Positions 1 to 10,122 of a stretch of DNA of 64,000 nt are shown piece after piece. Source of the DNA: Hygrophila difformis (taxonomy: Eukaryota; Streptophyta; Magnoliopsida; Lamiales; Acanthaceae); the NCBI GenBank assembly GCA_030278955.1, contig JAOANR010000003.1:59327628-59391627 (forward strand), written 5' to 3'. Made by a program: the position numbers and the translations under genes. Positions within the stretch are counted from its first letter, which is position 1. Every line of letters begins with the position of its first letter. The notes beneath the pieces are model-generated. The model was given only the letters and a program-made list of their open reading frames with translations, had not been told where the DNA came from and searched no databases.

Positions 1-75
1 GAGGAGCTGGAGGTATGCTTATTTCCGTGTGATCGAAGCAATGATAATGAAGATGATGGGGCGTTGGATTATTAG
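1..75 (+). CDS. Possible C-terminal end of a gene entering from the left
   Basis: The first frame is open from base 1 to a TAG at 73-75 and encodes a short acidic tail (EELEVCLFPC, then a run rich in N, D and E, ending ALDY). About 30 bases later a good splice donor occurs (CAG/GTAAGTG near 100-110), as could be found in a spliced 3' UTR. No domain is present, so no product can be named. It may equally be chance open frame; 25 codons is not convincing by itself. Confidence 0.25.
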   Translation, partial: EELEVCLFPCDRSNDNEDDGALDY

Positions 76-710
76 CTGAGATACCAAGTCAGCAGGTAAG
101 TGAAATGACGTTAAGATTTCCTTTGATGGATTTCTGTTTGGCAAGTTGTTTTGTGATCATAAAATGTGTGATTTGAGTATTATGAATGTTCTTTTGTTTT
201 AGAAACTGTAATGTGTGGTTTTCGATGCGATGAACTTGACAGTGCTAGTGGTTTGTTTATTATGCTTTTCAGAGGGATTGTAAGAGTGTAATGTCTTATT
301 AATGTGATTTAGCAGTGTGGTGTGGAATATTTTTGGTTCGAGTTTAGTACTTAATAATGTCAGGCCCCTCGTTATTTCCATTTTCTGTTGCACTTGTTTG
401 ACCCTGACTATAGTTTTGTTTGATTTCTGAACTGTTTATAGTTCAAATTAAAGCAAATTGGATTTCTGAACTTTTATGGGATAGATGCAGCTTGAAATAC
501 ATGAACATCGATTATACTGGATTTCATGGGAACATCGGTGATGCTTTCCTTTCAAGAACGTGTCTGGATGTTGTAGTCATAGCTTCGAGAGACTAAGTTT
601 AGGTGGTAGTAATTCTAAGTTCATTTCCCTGCTGCTGATAGAGAGCAGGGTGGGGAGGCGGGCTTAAGCCCAATTTTGGGCCTGGCTTTATTAAGGTTTA
701 CTAGTAGTTA
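76..710. other. Non-coding stretch, nothing recognised
   Basis: AT-rich sequence with one donor-like site near 105 and no open frame of note. It could be the 3' UTR or downstream region of the partial frame at 1-75. Confidence 0.4.
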
Positions 711-1427
711 CTCCCTTCATCTCATTTATTGTGTCCCAAAATTTTTGGTCACGATATTTTATGTGGTAATGATTAGTATTTAATGTATGGATAGTTTAGT
801 GTTTAAAGTGGGGTAAATTAGGAATTTATGTGATGTGATTGTAATGGATTTGAATTTTTTAATTATTTATTTATGTGTGATGTGATGGTTGTGAGTTTGA
901 ATTTATTAATGAGAGTGTGCTTGAAATTTAAATAGTATGTGATGTGATGGGAGTAGGTTGAGTGTTTATCTATATAATAAATCCTGAATACTTTTTGGCA
1001 TGTGCAGACAGTATTGCCCATATTAAATATACTTGATTCTTTTTTAATTTTAAGGGTTATACAGTAATTATGCCTTAGGTTTCCACATAAATGCTGATTA
1101 ATCATCCAGAAACGTACAGTCATCCAAAATAATTACACGTCAGCGCTGAATCATCCTACATGCCACGTGATCAATCTTTTAAATATTCTATATTTAGATA
1201 ATAAATCTATTTGTTAGATAAGAAAATCTTGAAAAAATCTTTCCATATATTTTAAAAATATATATATATTAAAAATAAATTATAATATATTTGATATTTC
1301 TGACAAATTTAGTTAAACCAATATATTATAAAAACTTTAATTGAATAAGTAATTTTTTTCAAATATAGATTATATTATTTATATTAGAATTCAAGTCTAA
1401 AATATTAACCTAATCAATATAATAAAA

Positions 1428-2639
1428 GAGGTAATAATTAAAATAGGCCATTAGAATGAGTCATTTCCACTTTTGGGCCCCGATATTTTGATTTAGGGAA
1501 ATATGCCATTAGAAGGATTTTGGGCCTGAATTTAGGCTATTGGGCTGGAATTCGGGCCGCGATGGTCTAAAAGTGGAAATAACTCTTTCTGCTGGCCTAT
1601 TTTAGTTTTTTAATTATTTTTTATTTTATGTAATTGAAATAAATAATACTCATTTTGCACCATTATTTATATCCTACTTTCATTTTTTTTCTTATTCCAA
1701 TATTTTTTTATTTCATTTCCATTTTAAAAATAATCAAATATTAATTGCCAAACATACCCATGTCCGAAAAATTTCTTGCATTTAATACTAATTATTCCTA
1801 CATAAAATACCATGTCCGGAAATTTTGGGATACTTATAATAAAACATGTTTATTTTTACTTTATAATTTATGAATATTTATTCGTTTTACTTATTTTATA
1901 ATATATTTGAATTAATATTTATTTTATTTCTTATATTACTCTCTCCGTCCTATTAATAGTGCTAAAAAAAAGGTAACTTATAATGTGATTGTAATGAGTT
2001 ATAATTTTTTTTTTATTTTTTTTGTTGAGGAGCCATTGGAAGTCTGGAACGGGTGGTGAGAACCCAAGCCACACAATTACAAAGGGAACAAAAGGGAGGG
2101 ATAGGGGACCGGGTGGCGATTTGAACCTCCAACCTATAGGTTGGGAGTTGGGGACTTACCACTGGAGTAAGTCCCCAACCCCACAATTTTAATTTATTTA
2201 TTTATTTGTGATTTACTGATACGTGGTTGTAGGGTGGACTGGAATTATTAATAGTAGTCGGTAATTTGAAAGTTTAATCTATTTATTTATTAATGTGAGG
2301 TGATAGGTAGGTTTGACGATTAATATTCAATTATTTTTTTAAAAAAAAATCAAAATGAAATAAAAATATTGGAACAAGAAAAAAAAGAAAGTATGACATA
2401 AATAATGACACATAATGAGTATTATTTAATTTAATTATATACAAAGAAATAATTGAAAAAACTAAAACAGACCACGAGAAGTAGTAATTTCTACTTTTAG
2501 GCCATCGCTACCCGAATTCCAGCCCAATGACCTAAATTCAGGCCCGAGATTCTTCTAATCGCCTATTTTCCTAAATCAAAATATTGTGGCCCAAAAGTGA
2601 AAATGACTCATCCCGGTGGCCTATTTTAGTTATTACCTC
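1428..2639. mobile_element. Mutator-like element with ~300-bp terminal inverted repeats
   Basis: The left arm (1428 to about 1735, beginning GAGGTAATAATTAAAATAGG) is the reverse complement of the right arm (about 2340-2639). The element is flanked by a perfect 9-bp direct repeat, ATAATAAAA, at 1419-1427 and 2640-2648. Long inverted arms with a 9-bp duplication are diagnostic for Mutator-like transposons. There is no transposase frame inside, so it is non-autonomous. The centre contains a SINE (2005-2182). Confidence 0.9.
2005..2182 (-). mobile_element. tRNA-derived SINE, copy 1
   Basis: On the minus strand it starts GGGGTTGGGGACTTAC, carries a box-B-like GGTTCAAATCG (plus strand about 2116-2126) and ends in an A tail, seen as a T tract at about 2005-2023. 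Two further copies (27464-27643 and the split copy 40880-43282) share the body, including the plus-strand GGGAGGGATAGGGG block. Flanks ATAATTTT (2001-2008) and ACAATTTT (2183-2190) look like its target duplication. Boxes A and B are pol III promoter parts; this is not a working tRNA gene. Confidence 0.75.
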
Positions 2640-2648
2640 ATAATAAAA

Positions 2649-4465
2649 TAAAAAATATGTAGTTTTAGTTTGAACACACCTTTGACACACATAGGTGTCA
2701 ATATTTACCAAAAAATAATAAAATAAAAAATTAATAATAATAATCTTTTAAGTAATTTATCCAAATATATATAGTTAATAAGAAATTATAATCCGTTATA
2801 AAAATTTAATCAAAATTCAATCCTGATTTTTTGTATAAGGTTTAATTTTTAGATATATTTTTTATTATAAAATAATTTTAATAAAAGAAAATAATATAAA
2901 GAAAAAAATAATTATTGAAAAATATTTTTTTCTTATGAACATAATCCAGAATTTTGCTTTTCTTATTAGTTTCTCAAAAAGGTCAAAAATTTTATTAGTC
3001 GATTTTGCGATGTCATTTGCTGATATATTGCCAAGAAAAAGATGAAAACCTGAATTGTTAATTATATAACTATAGAACAGAGCCCTTCTGTGTATCGAAG
3101 CGTGCATAACATTAAAAACATGCATAATCCTTTTAATGATGTGCCAAAAATATATTCGGTTTTATATTATTACTAAGGAAAATAGAAAGACAATCATTCT
3201 ATGATAGTTGAAAAACTGCTAATTTCGTTGAAATTGTAAGTATAAAAAGTGGATACTTTTTTTTATATATTGTAGTAACTTATTTTTCTCCACTAATTTT
3301 ATATTCGATTATCAATCACACATTTTTGGATTCATTCTCCACAGTTAAATCATCTTCATATTAAGATAAATGATGAATATAATGAAGCATGATAGTTTGA
3401 ATTCATTCAATAACAACAAATATGATTGGAGAATCATTGTGAAAGTGATTCATATACAGGACAGTTATAATATATAAGTAAATAAATAAATCAAATGCCA
3501 TATATTGAATGTCAATGTGACTATATACTAATTTCATACATAATCACCTCCACATAAATAGTTGTTATACTACAATATTTATATAATGATAGTATGGAAT
3601 TAGTCATCTCCTATCATTTCTGTTCCTATTTAAATTTGATTGCTCATATCTCATTCAGTGTGATTGTACCAATTTCGGGTGATTATTATTTTCTTATGAT
3701 GCTCAAGAAATTTTCCTTTAGTAACATAATAATATTTTTCTTCATATTTTATTGTATATTTTGTCTATTCATGTTGTGTGGGGCTATGAGTTATAGGTTT
3801 AGTTTTACAATTAGTTGGTATTGGTTGTCTTTGAATACAAGTTAGTTGTTTGCTTTTTTCTTCCCTTTCTTTTGATCATATTTATTGGCAATTTTTTAGT
3901 TTAGTGGCTGTGTATGAATGTGGGAACTTGAAAACAAAAAAAAAAAAAAAATTTGCTAGCCTGAGAAAGTGATCTCATAGAAAATTTAACGTTATGAAAC
4001 TGATTGTATAGAATGATGAACAATTATATAATGGGAATAACCTGATGATTACCACCAGTATATATAGGTTGTAGTTATAGCCAAAAGGATTGAGATTTTT
4101 CGATTTCTTACCAACTAAGAACTTATTTTCTAACATTTTCTAGGTCTTCTAAATAATGGTTTGTATAATATAATTAATTGAATCCATCCCTCCTACTATC
4201 TTACTGAAATTGCGGAGATTCGTACTCATAGTTTAGAATAGTCTGGTTTATTGAAATTGATGGATCAAGATATACATATAGAAATTGAGGTTGATGATCT
4301 CGAGGTAATGAACTGATTATTTATTTTGTCGCGTGTTTTATGATCAAATTGATAGAGATTCTTATGGTTTCATACGCCTATGTTATGAATTTAAAATAAG
4401 CAAACTTTATGCACAAATAATAATAAGACCACAAATACTTGATTTTATTTGAAAAAAAAGAAAAA
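2649..4465. other. Helitron interior without recognisable genes
   Basis: AT-rich sequence. The open frames at 2865-3125 (-) and 3594-3845 (+) are short, hydrophobic and compositionally biased, and resemble no domain I know. Confidence 0.5.
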
Positions 4466-4739
4466 CACCGCCCGCGAAGCGCGGGTCAAAATTCTAGTGT
4501 TAATTATTTTCTAAAATGAAAATGAGACAAAAGAGTTGGGACAGACAAAAAAGAAAAGTGAGACATAAATAATGGGATGGAGGGAGTTTTAATTTTTTTT
4601 AAGATTTGAGATATTATTGAGAGATTTGAGATATTATTGAGAAGTTTATTATAGATTTGAGTCTAAGGCTGGCCAGCGAATTCTCCGTTTGAAGGTTTTT
4701 CCGTTCTATTCTATTATTCAAAAACTGTTTCTATCACCT

Positions 4740-5340
4740 GCAGAGCTAGATGAATTGTGAGGCAGTTAATATCTCTTAGTCTGCCATCATCTAATATCAG
4801 CGGTCCGATTCCTACAAGTTTTAAAAAAAAATTTCAGCCTAAGAGTTGGATATTTCAGATAACATGTTATCTGTTCTTGGTTATAAAGTGGTATAAAACT
4901 TTTTTCCTCGGAAAAAAAAAACATGTTATCTGTCTCCATCCCATCCATACTACCTTGGAAACTTGAGGGCATTGAGAGTCTTGAATCTTGCTTCTAATCA
5001 TCGATCCAGACAGGGGGAAATTCCAATATATTTGGGACGATTATCAAATCTTGAGAGGATTGATTTATCCAATTATATAGCACCACTACAAGAGTTCTTC
5101 CCAAAGGGCTTAACGGCAGCAATCTAGTGTTGTTGCATCTCTCCAATAACAACACATACTTGCATTTAGGTCTTTCAAATAACAAGATAAACACCCTTCC
5201 GAGCAACATCGGCCATATGTTACCGGTTGTTGTACTACTAGTATTAAGTTTTTGGCCCAAAACTCGATTAATGGTTCGGTACCAAATTCACTATGCAACA
5301 TGAACAACTTTGGAATATATATATCTAGTGTTAGGGATTC
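4740..5340 (+). pseudogene. Leucine-rich-repeat receptor-like protein fragment
   Basis: Pieces in several plus frames give plant extracellular LRRs. About 4757-4830 reads LRQLISLSLPSSNISGPIPTS. About 4960-5080 reads LRALRVLNLAS, then GEIPIYLGRLSNLERIDLS, matching the LxxLxxLxLxxN-GxIPxxLGxLxxLxxLDLS repeat. About 5120-5220 gives LVLLHLSNNN and LPSNIGHMLP. Frames are broken by indels and stops, and no signal peptide, transmembrane or kinase part is present. In plants such proteins are cell-surface receptors or receptor-like proteins. This is a decayed fragment; the copia element begins about 240 bp downstream. Confidence 0.75.
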
Positions 5341-5579
5341 AAATCCACCGGCCGGATTCTTCAAAAGACAAGACAAGCACTCCACAAACAAACAGACAAA
5401 CAGAGTTAGTAACATTTAGATTTAGAGAGACCCAAATACAGAAAATATACTACACCCAACCAGGGACAATGGAAATGGCTCCTCAATCCAACCACATGAC
5501 CTTTATCTTCTCGCCTAATCGCGCACTTGGAGAGGGCTGCAGATCGAAGAAGGTTTACATGGAACACACAAAAGTAATT

Positions 5580-6019
5580 TGTTGCGGAAGTGTACCCAAA
5601 TTAGCCAAATGCAGTAAAATAAACAAACACTTGGAATTTACGTGGTTCGGTCAAATCGACCTACATCCACAGGCAAAAGGAGAAACAAATTTTACTATGA
5701 GGGAAAATATTACAAAAGGGTTTGGACAATAATTTCCGGACCCACAAAACCCACTCAACAAATGTAGACTCCTCACAAAAGAAAAAGCCTACCAAAACAC
5801 CTAAGACTCTCTGGGCCAAATCTGCCCACTAAATTGAAGAAGCAGAGAAAGCTCAAAGCTGTTTTGCTTTGCTGTTGCTTGCTTCGTTTTGGTGTGTTTC
5901 TGAACAGGCTGAGAGCTTGTATTTATAGGGGAAGAAGGCATGGGTAGCATTGATGAAGAACCTGTCCACCCCAACCCTCAGCTGCCATAATTATGGCACA
6001 ATTAAAGTACCACCTAATA
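5580..6019 (-). repeat. 3' LTR of copia element 1
   Basis: 440 bp. On the plus strand it starts TGTTGCGG and ends CACCTAATA, where the other LTR ends CACCTAACA, so the terminal dinucleotide is mutated at the inner edge. It keeps a TATA box for minus-strand transcription (TATAAATA, complement of 5920-5927). Confidence 0.9.
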
Positions 6020-6033
6020 AATCTCCACCTTGG
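6020..6033 (-). other. Polypurine tract of copia element 1
   Basis: On the minus strand CCAAGGTGGAGATT directly precedes the 3' LTR, the purine-rich primer for plus-strand DNA synthesis. The second copia element has the near-identical CCAAGGTGAAGATT in the same place. Confidence 0.75.
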
Positions 6034-6202
6034 TGAGACCTAAACATAGTTGAATGTTGAGTATGCTCCACCTTGATCTCAAACTTTTCCCTGAAAACAA
6101 ATGTACCCAAACCATGCACAAAAATATGCAAAATGGTACTCCAACTCTTCTTTTGCCTCCAAATTTCCCACCATGGGAAAACAAAATGCCTCGGAGAGGC
6201 AA

Positions 6203-7663
6203 TCAACAGCTCAAAATATTTAGCACGTCCAAGCAATGTCGAAACTTGCTATGAGGTACTGGCTTAGTGAACATATCTGCAGTATTATCTGCCGTAGCAA
6301 TCTTCTGCACTTTGATCCTCGATTCTGATCTCAGAAAATGATATCTCACGTTAATGTGTTTGGTTCTCTCATGATGAACATGATCCTTAGCCAAACATAT
6401 TGCACTGAGGTTATTACAAAACACAACTGCTTGATCTTGATGTAGACCAAGATCGCCAACCAGTCCTTTTAACCAAATTCCCTCTTTGGCAGCCTCTGTC
6501 AACGCCATGTATTCTGCCTCCGTAGTAGACAGTGTTACTGTAGCTTGCAAAGTTGCTTTCCAACTGACGACAGAACCTCCAAGAGTGAAAACATAACCAG
6601 TCATTGATCTCCTGTTATCCACATCTCCAGCATAATCAGAATCAGAATACCCAACCACTGAACACTGCAAGTCGCCTCTATAGATGAGACCAACATCAGA
6701 TGTACCTCTCAAATAGCGAAAGATTCGCTTCACAGCAAGCCAATGCTCTTTTCCTGGGTTCGCCATGAATTGGCTAACCACGCTGACTGCTTGTGCCAAA
6801 TCAGGTCTAGTGCGTACCATGGCATACATCAAGCTGCCCACTGCACTAGGAACCTTTGCCATATACTCCTTCTCAGCTTCAGATTTAGGTGCAAAGGTAG
6901 CTGAGAATTGTGTATTAGTAGCATATGGAGTATTCAAAGGTTTCGCCGAAGACATTCCAAACTTTGACAGAACTTTCTGGATGTAGCTTTTCTGTGACAA
7001 GAAAAGCTTCTTCTGATCTCTATCTCGATAGATCTCCATCCCCAGAATTTTCTGCACTACACCCAAATCCTTCATGTCGAACTCTGCACTTAGTGGACCC
7101 TTTAATTTCTGAATATCGGCCTTGTTCCGTGCAGCAATGAGCATGTCATCTACATACAGAATCAAATAGATGATCGAACCATCTTCCAACTTCTTGTGAT
7201 AAACACAACAATCATATGGATTTCTGTTGTAGCCAAGCTCAACCATATAGCTATCAAATCTTTTATACCACTGCCTCGGAGATTGCTTCAGACCATATAA
7301 TGGTCTCTTCAATTTGCAAACATGGTTTTCCTTTCCTGGTACAAGAAAACCTTCAGGATGAGACATATAGATCTCCTCCTCCAATTCCCCATGAAGAAAG
7401 GCTGTTTTCACATCTAGTTGTTCGAGCTCCAAATCCTGATGCGCTACCATAGCCAACAGGACACGAATGGAAGTGTGTCTGACCAAAAGTGAGAAAATCT
7501 CATTGTAATCAACTCCTTCCCTCTGAGTAAATCCTCTAGCAACTAGTCGGGCTTTGTATCGTATGCCCTCGGCTGGTGAAGCACCTTCTTTTCTTTTGAA
7601 GATCCATTTGCAAGTAACAATCTTCCTTTCAGGTGGTTGTTTGACTAGCTCCCAAGTGTCTGT
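6203..7663 (-). pseudogene. Copia reverse transcriptase and RNase H
   Basis: A long open frame (427 codons from the Met at 7486, open upstream to about 7663, starting near [13 protein letters not shown]) encodes the RT palm, with LDVKTAF (first Asp) and the LYVDDMLIA box, then a copia RNase H and the typical end [18 protein letters not shown]. RNase H keeps SDSDYAGD and TEAEYMA. The third catalytic Asp, normally CDS or CDN, is Asn here (VFCNNLSAI, codon about 6413-6415), and the later HID is HIN (about 6350-6352). The frame is separated from the upstream RT part by a frameshift near 7663. It acted on element RNA in the virus-like particle and is not functional now. Confidence 0.9.
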
Positions 7664-8424
7664 AACGACTCCATTTCATCTCTCATTGCAGCAAGCCACT
7701 GTACAGACTCGCCACATGATACGACTTCTTTGTAAGTGGAGGGCTCAGAATAATTCAAATCTTCAGCTGTTTGTAGAGCATAGCAGACAAAATCTTGATA
7801 TCTGCTAGGAGGTTGGACACCCACCCTTCTAGCACGATCATAAGCAATTCCTTGCTTCTGCACATCAGCTGAACTCGGTGGTATGTTGGTTTCAGGTGGC
7901 TCAACTTCGGTTATTGATTGGAATCCGAATACACTTCTTGCTCTTGCTCAACCCCTCGTTGTTCATCTGAATCATCATGTGAAAGTTGAAGCTCCACCTT
8001 ACTGTTAACACCTGAATTTTCTGAGACATTCACCACCTTCGTAGGCAGATTGAGGATAGAATTCTCGTCAAACACCACACTTCTGCTCAAGATAACTCTT
8101 TTCTCAGAAGGTGACCAAATTCTGAATCCTTTAACTCTATCTCCATATCCTATGAAAACGCCCTTCTTTGCTCTGGGCTCCAGTTTTCCCTCGCTTACGT
8201 GATAATAAGCCGCATATCCAAAAGACTTCAAATTCGAGTAATCATAGGAATTACCCGACCAAATAAGGAATCCGACAATCAATTCCAGTATGAGGTCCCC
8301 GATTGATCAGAAAGCAAGCAGTGTTAACTGCTTCTGCCCAAAAGCTCCTTGGCAATCCAGAATTTGAGAGCATGCAGCGTGCCCTCTCCAAAAGCGTCTA
8401 ATTCATACGCTCTGCTACTCTATT
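7645..8424 (-). pseudogene. Copia integrase C-terminal part and RT leader, frame-broken
   Basis: The frame 7911-8282 (-) carries the integrase C-terminal region (YDYSNLKSFGYAAYYHVSEG, then KGVFIGYGDRVKGFRIWSP, then VVFDEN). The frame 7645-7863 (-) carries the leader before RT (SEPSTYKEVVSCGESVQWLA and [11 protein letters not shown]). The stretch 8283-8424 bridges to the integrase core but is interrupted: on the minus strand stops follow the NTPQ and ERMN motifs. The same polyprotein segments are recognisable in copia element 2. Confidence 0.85.
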
Positions 8425-10122
8425 TTACTGTGGAGTGTTCCTGACTGTGTGATGTCGTGCAATTCCATTGTTCTTGCAGAACTCATTGAATTCCCTCGAA
8501 CAGAATTCCAGACCATTATCAGTTCGAAGCCTTTTAATCTTCTTGTTGGTCTGGTTCTCTACCAACGCCTTCCACTGCTTGAATCTCAAAAAAGCTTCGC
8601 CCTTTTTCTTCATCATGATTACCCAAGTCATCCTTGAATAATCATCGATAATGGATAAAAAGTATCTGTTGTCTCCAAGCGACTCAACTCGTGAAGGACC
8701 CCAATAGTCAGAATGAATGTAATCCGATGTCGACTTCATTCTGTGAGTTGCCTTTCCAAATTTGGTACGATGTAATTTACCAAATGTGCAGTGCTCACAG
8801 AACCCGAACTCAGCTAACTTGTGACCTTCTAGAAGACCACGACTTGACAGGATCTGCATTTCCCTCTGACTCATATGCCCAAGTCTAATATGACATAACT
8901 TGGACATATCAGAAGTATCAGCAACAACAGCTACAGAATCTACTACAATAGATCCCTGCACAACATACAAAGATCCATGCAAGACTCTTTTCAAAACCAC
9001 GGACGATCCCTTCATGATGTAGAGTTCTCCATGCTCCCCTTCGTATCTGAAACCCTTATTGTCAAGGACTCTTAAGGATATCAGATTCTTCTTCAGCTTT
9101 GGAACATGTCGGACATCGTGCAAAGTTGCAATTTCACCGGCATGTGTTATAAGATTGATAGAACCAATGCCAGCTGTCTTACAGACAGAATCATTTTCCA
9201 TAAAAACATTTCCTCCATCGACTGGTTCGTAGCTCGAAAACCACTCTTTGTTAGGACATATGTGGTAATCAAGAACCCATACATAATCTTGCAATGGCTG
9301 CACGCTAGTGACCAAAGCCAAATGATCCTTTGGATCTGTATCGCCGTTGACCGCAACAGAGGCAGACTCTTGTTGCGCTCCCTGTTGTTGCTTCTTCATC
9401 ATCTTGGGACACTGGGTTTTCCAATGTCCTTTCTCTTTGCAATAATTACAGACATCACTTGGCTTGGGACCTTTAACAAAAGACTTATTCTTCTTTTGTT
9501 TTACAAACTTTCCATGTCCCTTGCCACTGCTAACAACAAGCCCAGCTGCCTGATCATCTACATTACTCGAAGATGCCTTATGGCGTAATTCCCTACTATG
9601 CAGAGCAGCCCGTACATCTTCTAGACTAACAGTATCTTTACCCACTATAAATGACTGTACAAAATTTTCAAATGATAGTGGTAAAGATACTAATAATATC
9701 AATGCAGCATCTTCATCTTCGATAACCACATCAATATTATGCAACTCCAGCAAGATAGTATTTAATCTATCGAGATGGTCTCGAAGAGATGTACCTTCCT
9801 GTATCCGTAGGCTGAACAAGCGTTGCTCTAGTAGCAACTTATTGGTTAAAGACTTCGTCATGTAAAGACTTTCGAGTTTTAACCATAAACCAGACGTCTT
9901 TGTCTCCGTTGCAACTTCAGTAATGACATCATCTGCTAAGCACAATAAGATGGTTGAATGAGCCTTCTCCTCCAGGTTCACCATCTCAGCATTATCTGGA
10001 TCTACCTTTTCCTTCAATGGAGCCCATAGACCTTGTTGTTTTAACAAATCCCGCATTTTGATTTGCCAAAAGCTAAAACTATTCCTCCCCGTGAACTTGT
10101 CAACCTTAATATTTATGGCTGA
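8425..10122 (-). pseudogene. Copia gag, protease and integrase core
   Basis: One open frame runs from the nested insert (10122) to a stop at 8425. From the Met at 10056: gag capsid-like region (residues 1-190), CCHC zinc knuckle CNYCKEKGHWKTQC (203-216), protease region (about 258-330), GAG-pre-integrase and HHCC zinc finger (H389, H394, C420, C423), and integrase core with D450 (HSDYWGP) and D513 (RTDNG). The stop falls just before the catalytic Glu. In the protease, VLD (261-263) is followed directly by YHICPN; copia relatives have VLDSG-x-S-YH, so the Ser-Gly of the aspartic protease signature is gone. The true start codon lies beyond the insert at 13482-13484. Confidence 0.9.

Larger units (their letters stand above)
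969..4497 (+). mobile_element. Helitron, non-autonomous
   Basis: The 3' end is textbook: a GC-rich hairpin CCCGCGAAGCGCGGG at 4471-4485, eight bases, then CTAG at 4494-4497 followed by T. The proposed 5' end begins TCTATATAATAAAT at 969, right after an A, giving the A/T insertion site expected of Helitrons. The boundary is supported independently because removing 969-4497 rejoins the two halves of a Stowaway MITE. The interior has no Rep/helicase frame. It holds a Mutator-like element and a SINE, plus AT-rich sequence without genes, so it must have relied on another element for movement. Confidence 0.75.
711..4586. mobile_element. Stowaway-type MITE split by a Helitron
   Basis: The left terminus at 711 reads CTCCCTTCATCTCATT, preceded by TA (709-710). 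The right terminus at 4586 is its inverted counterpart (complement begins CTCCCTCCATCCCATT). The two halves, 711-968 and 4498-4586, make an element of about 350 bp once the Helitron 969-4497 is removed. Terminal CTCCCTCC and a TA target are the signature of Stowaway (Tc1/mariner) MITEs. The right-hand TA has become TT. Confidence 0.7.

Noticed and set aside
2100..2182. tRNA gene suggested by box A and box B
   Set aside because: The same sequence recurs in two other places with A tails and target duplications. There is no cloverleaf with a plausible anticodon; it is a SINE.
6765..7452. Plus-strand frames of 70-80 codons over the copia RT
   Set aside because: Antisense shadows of the minus-strand RT frame.
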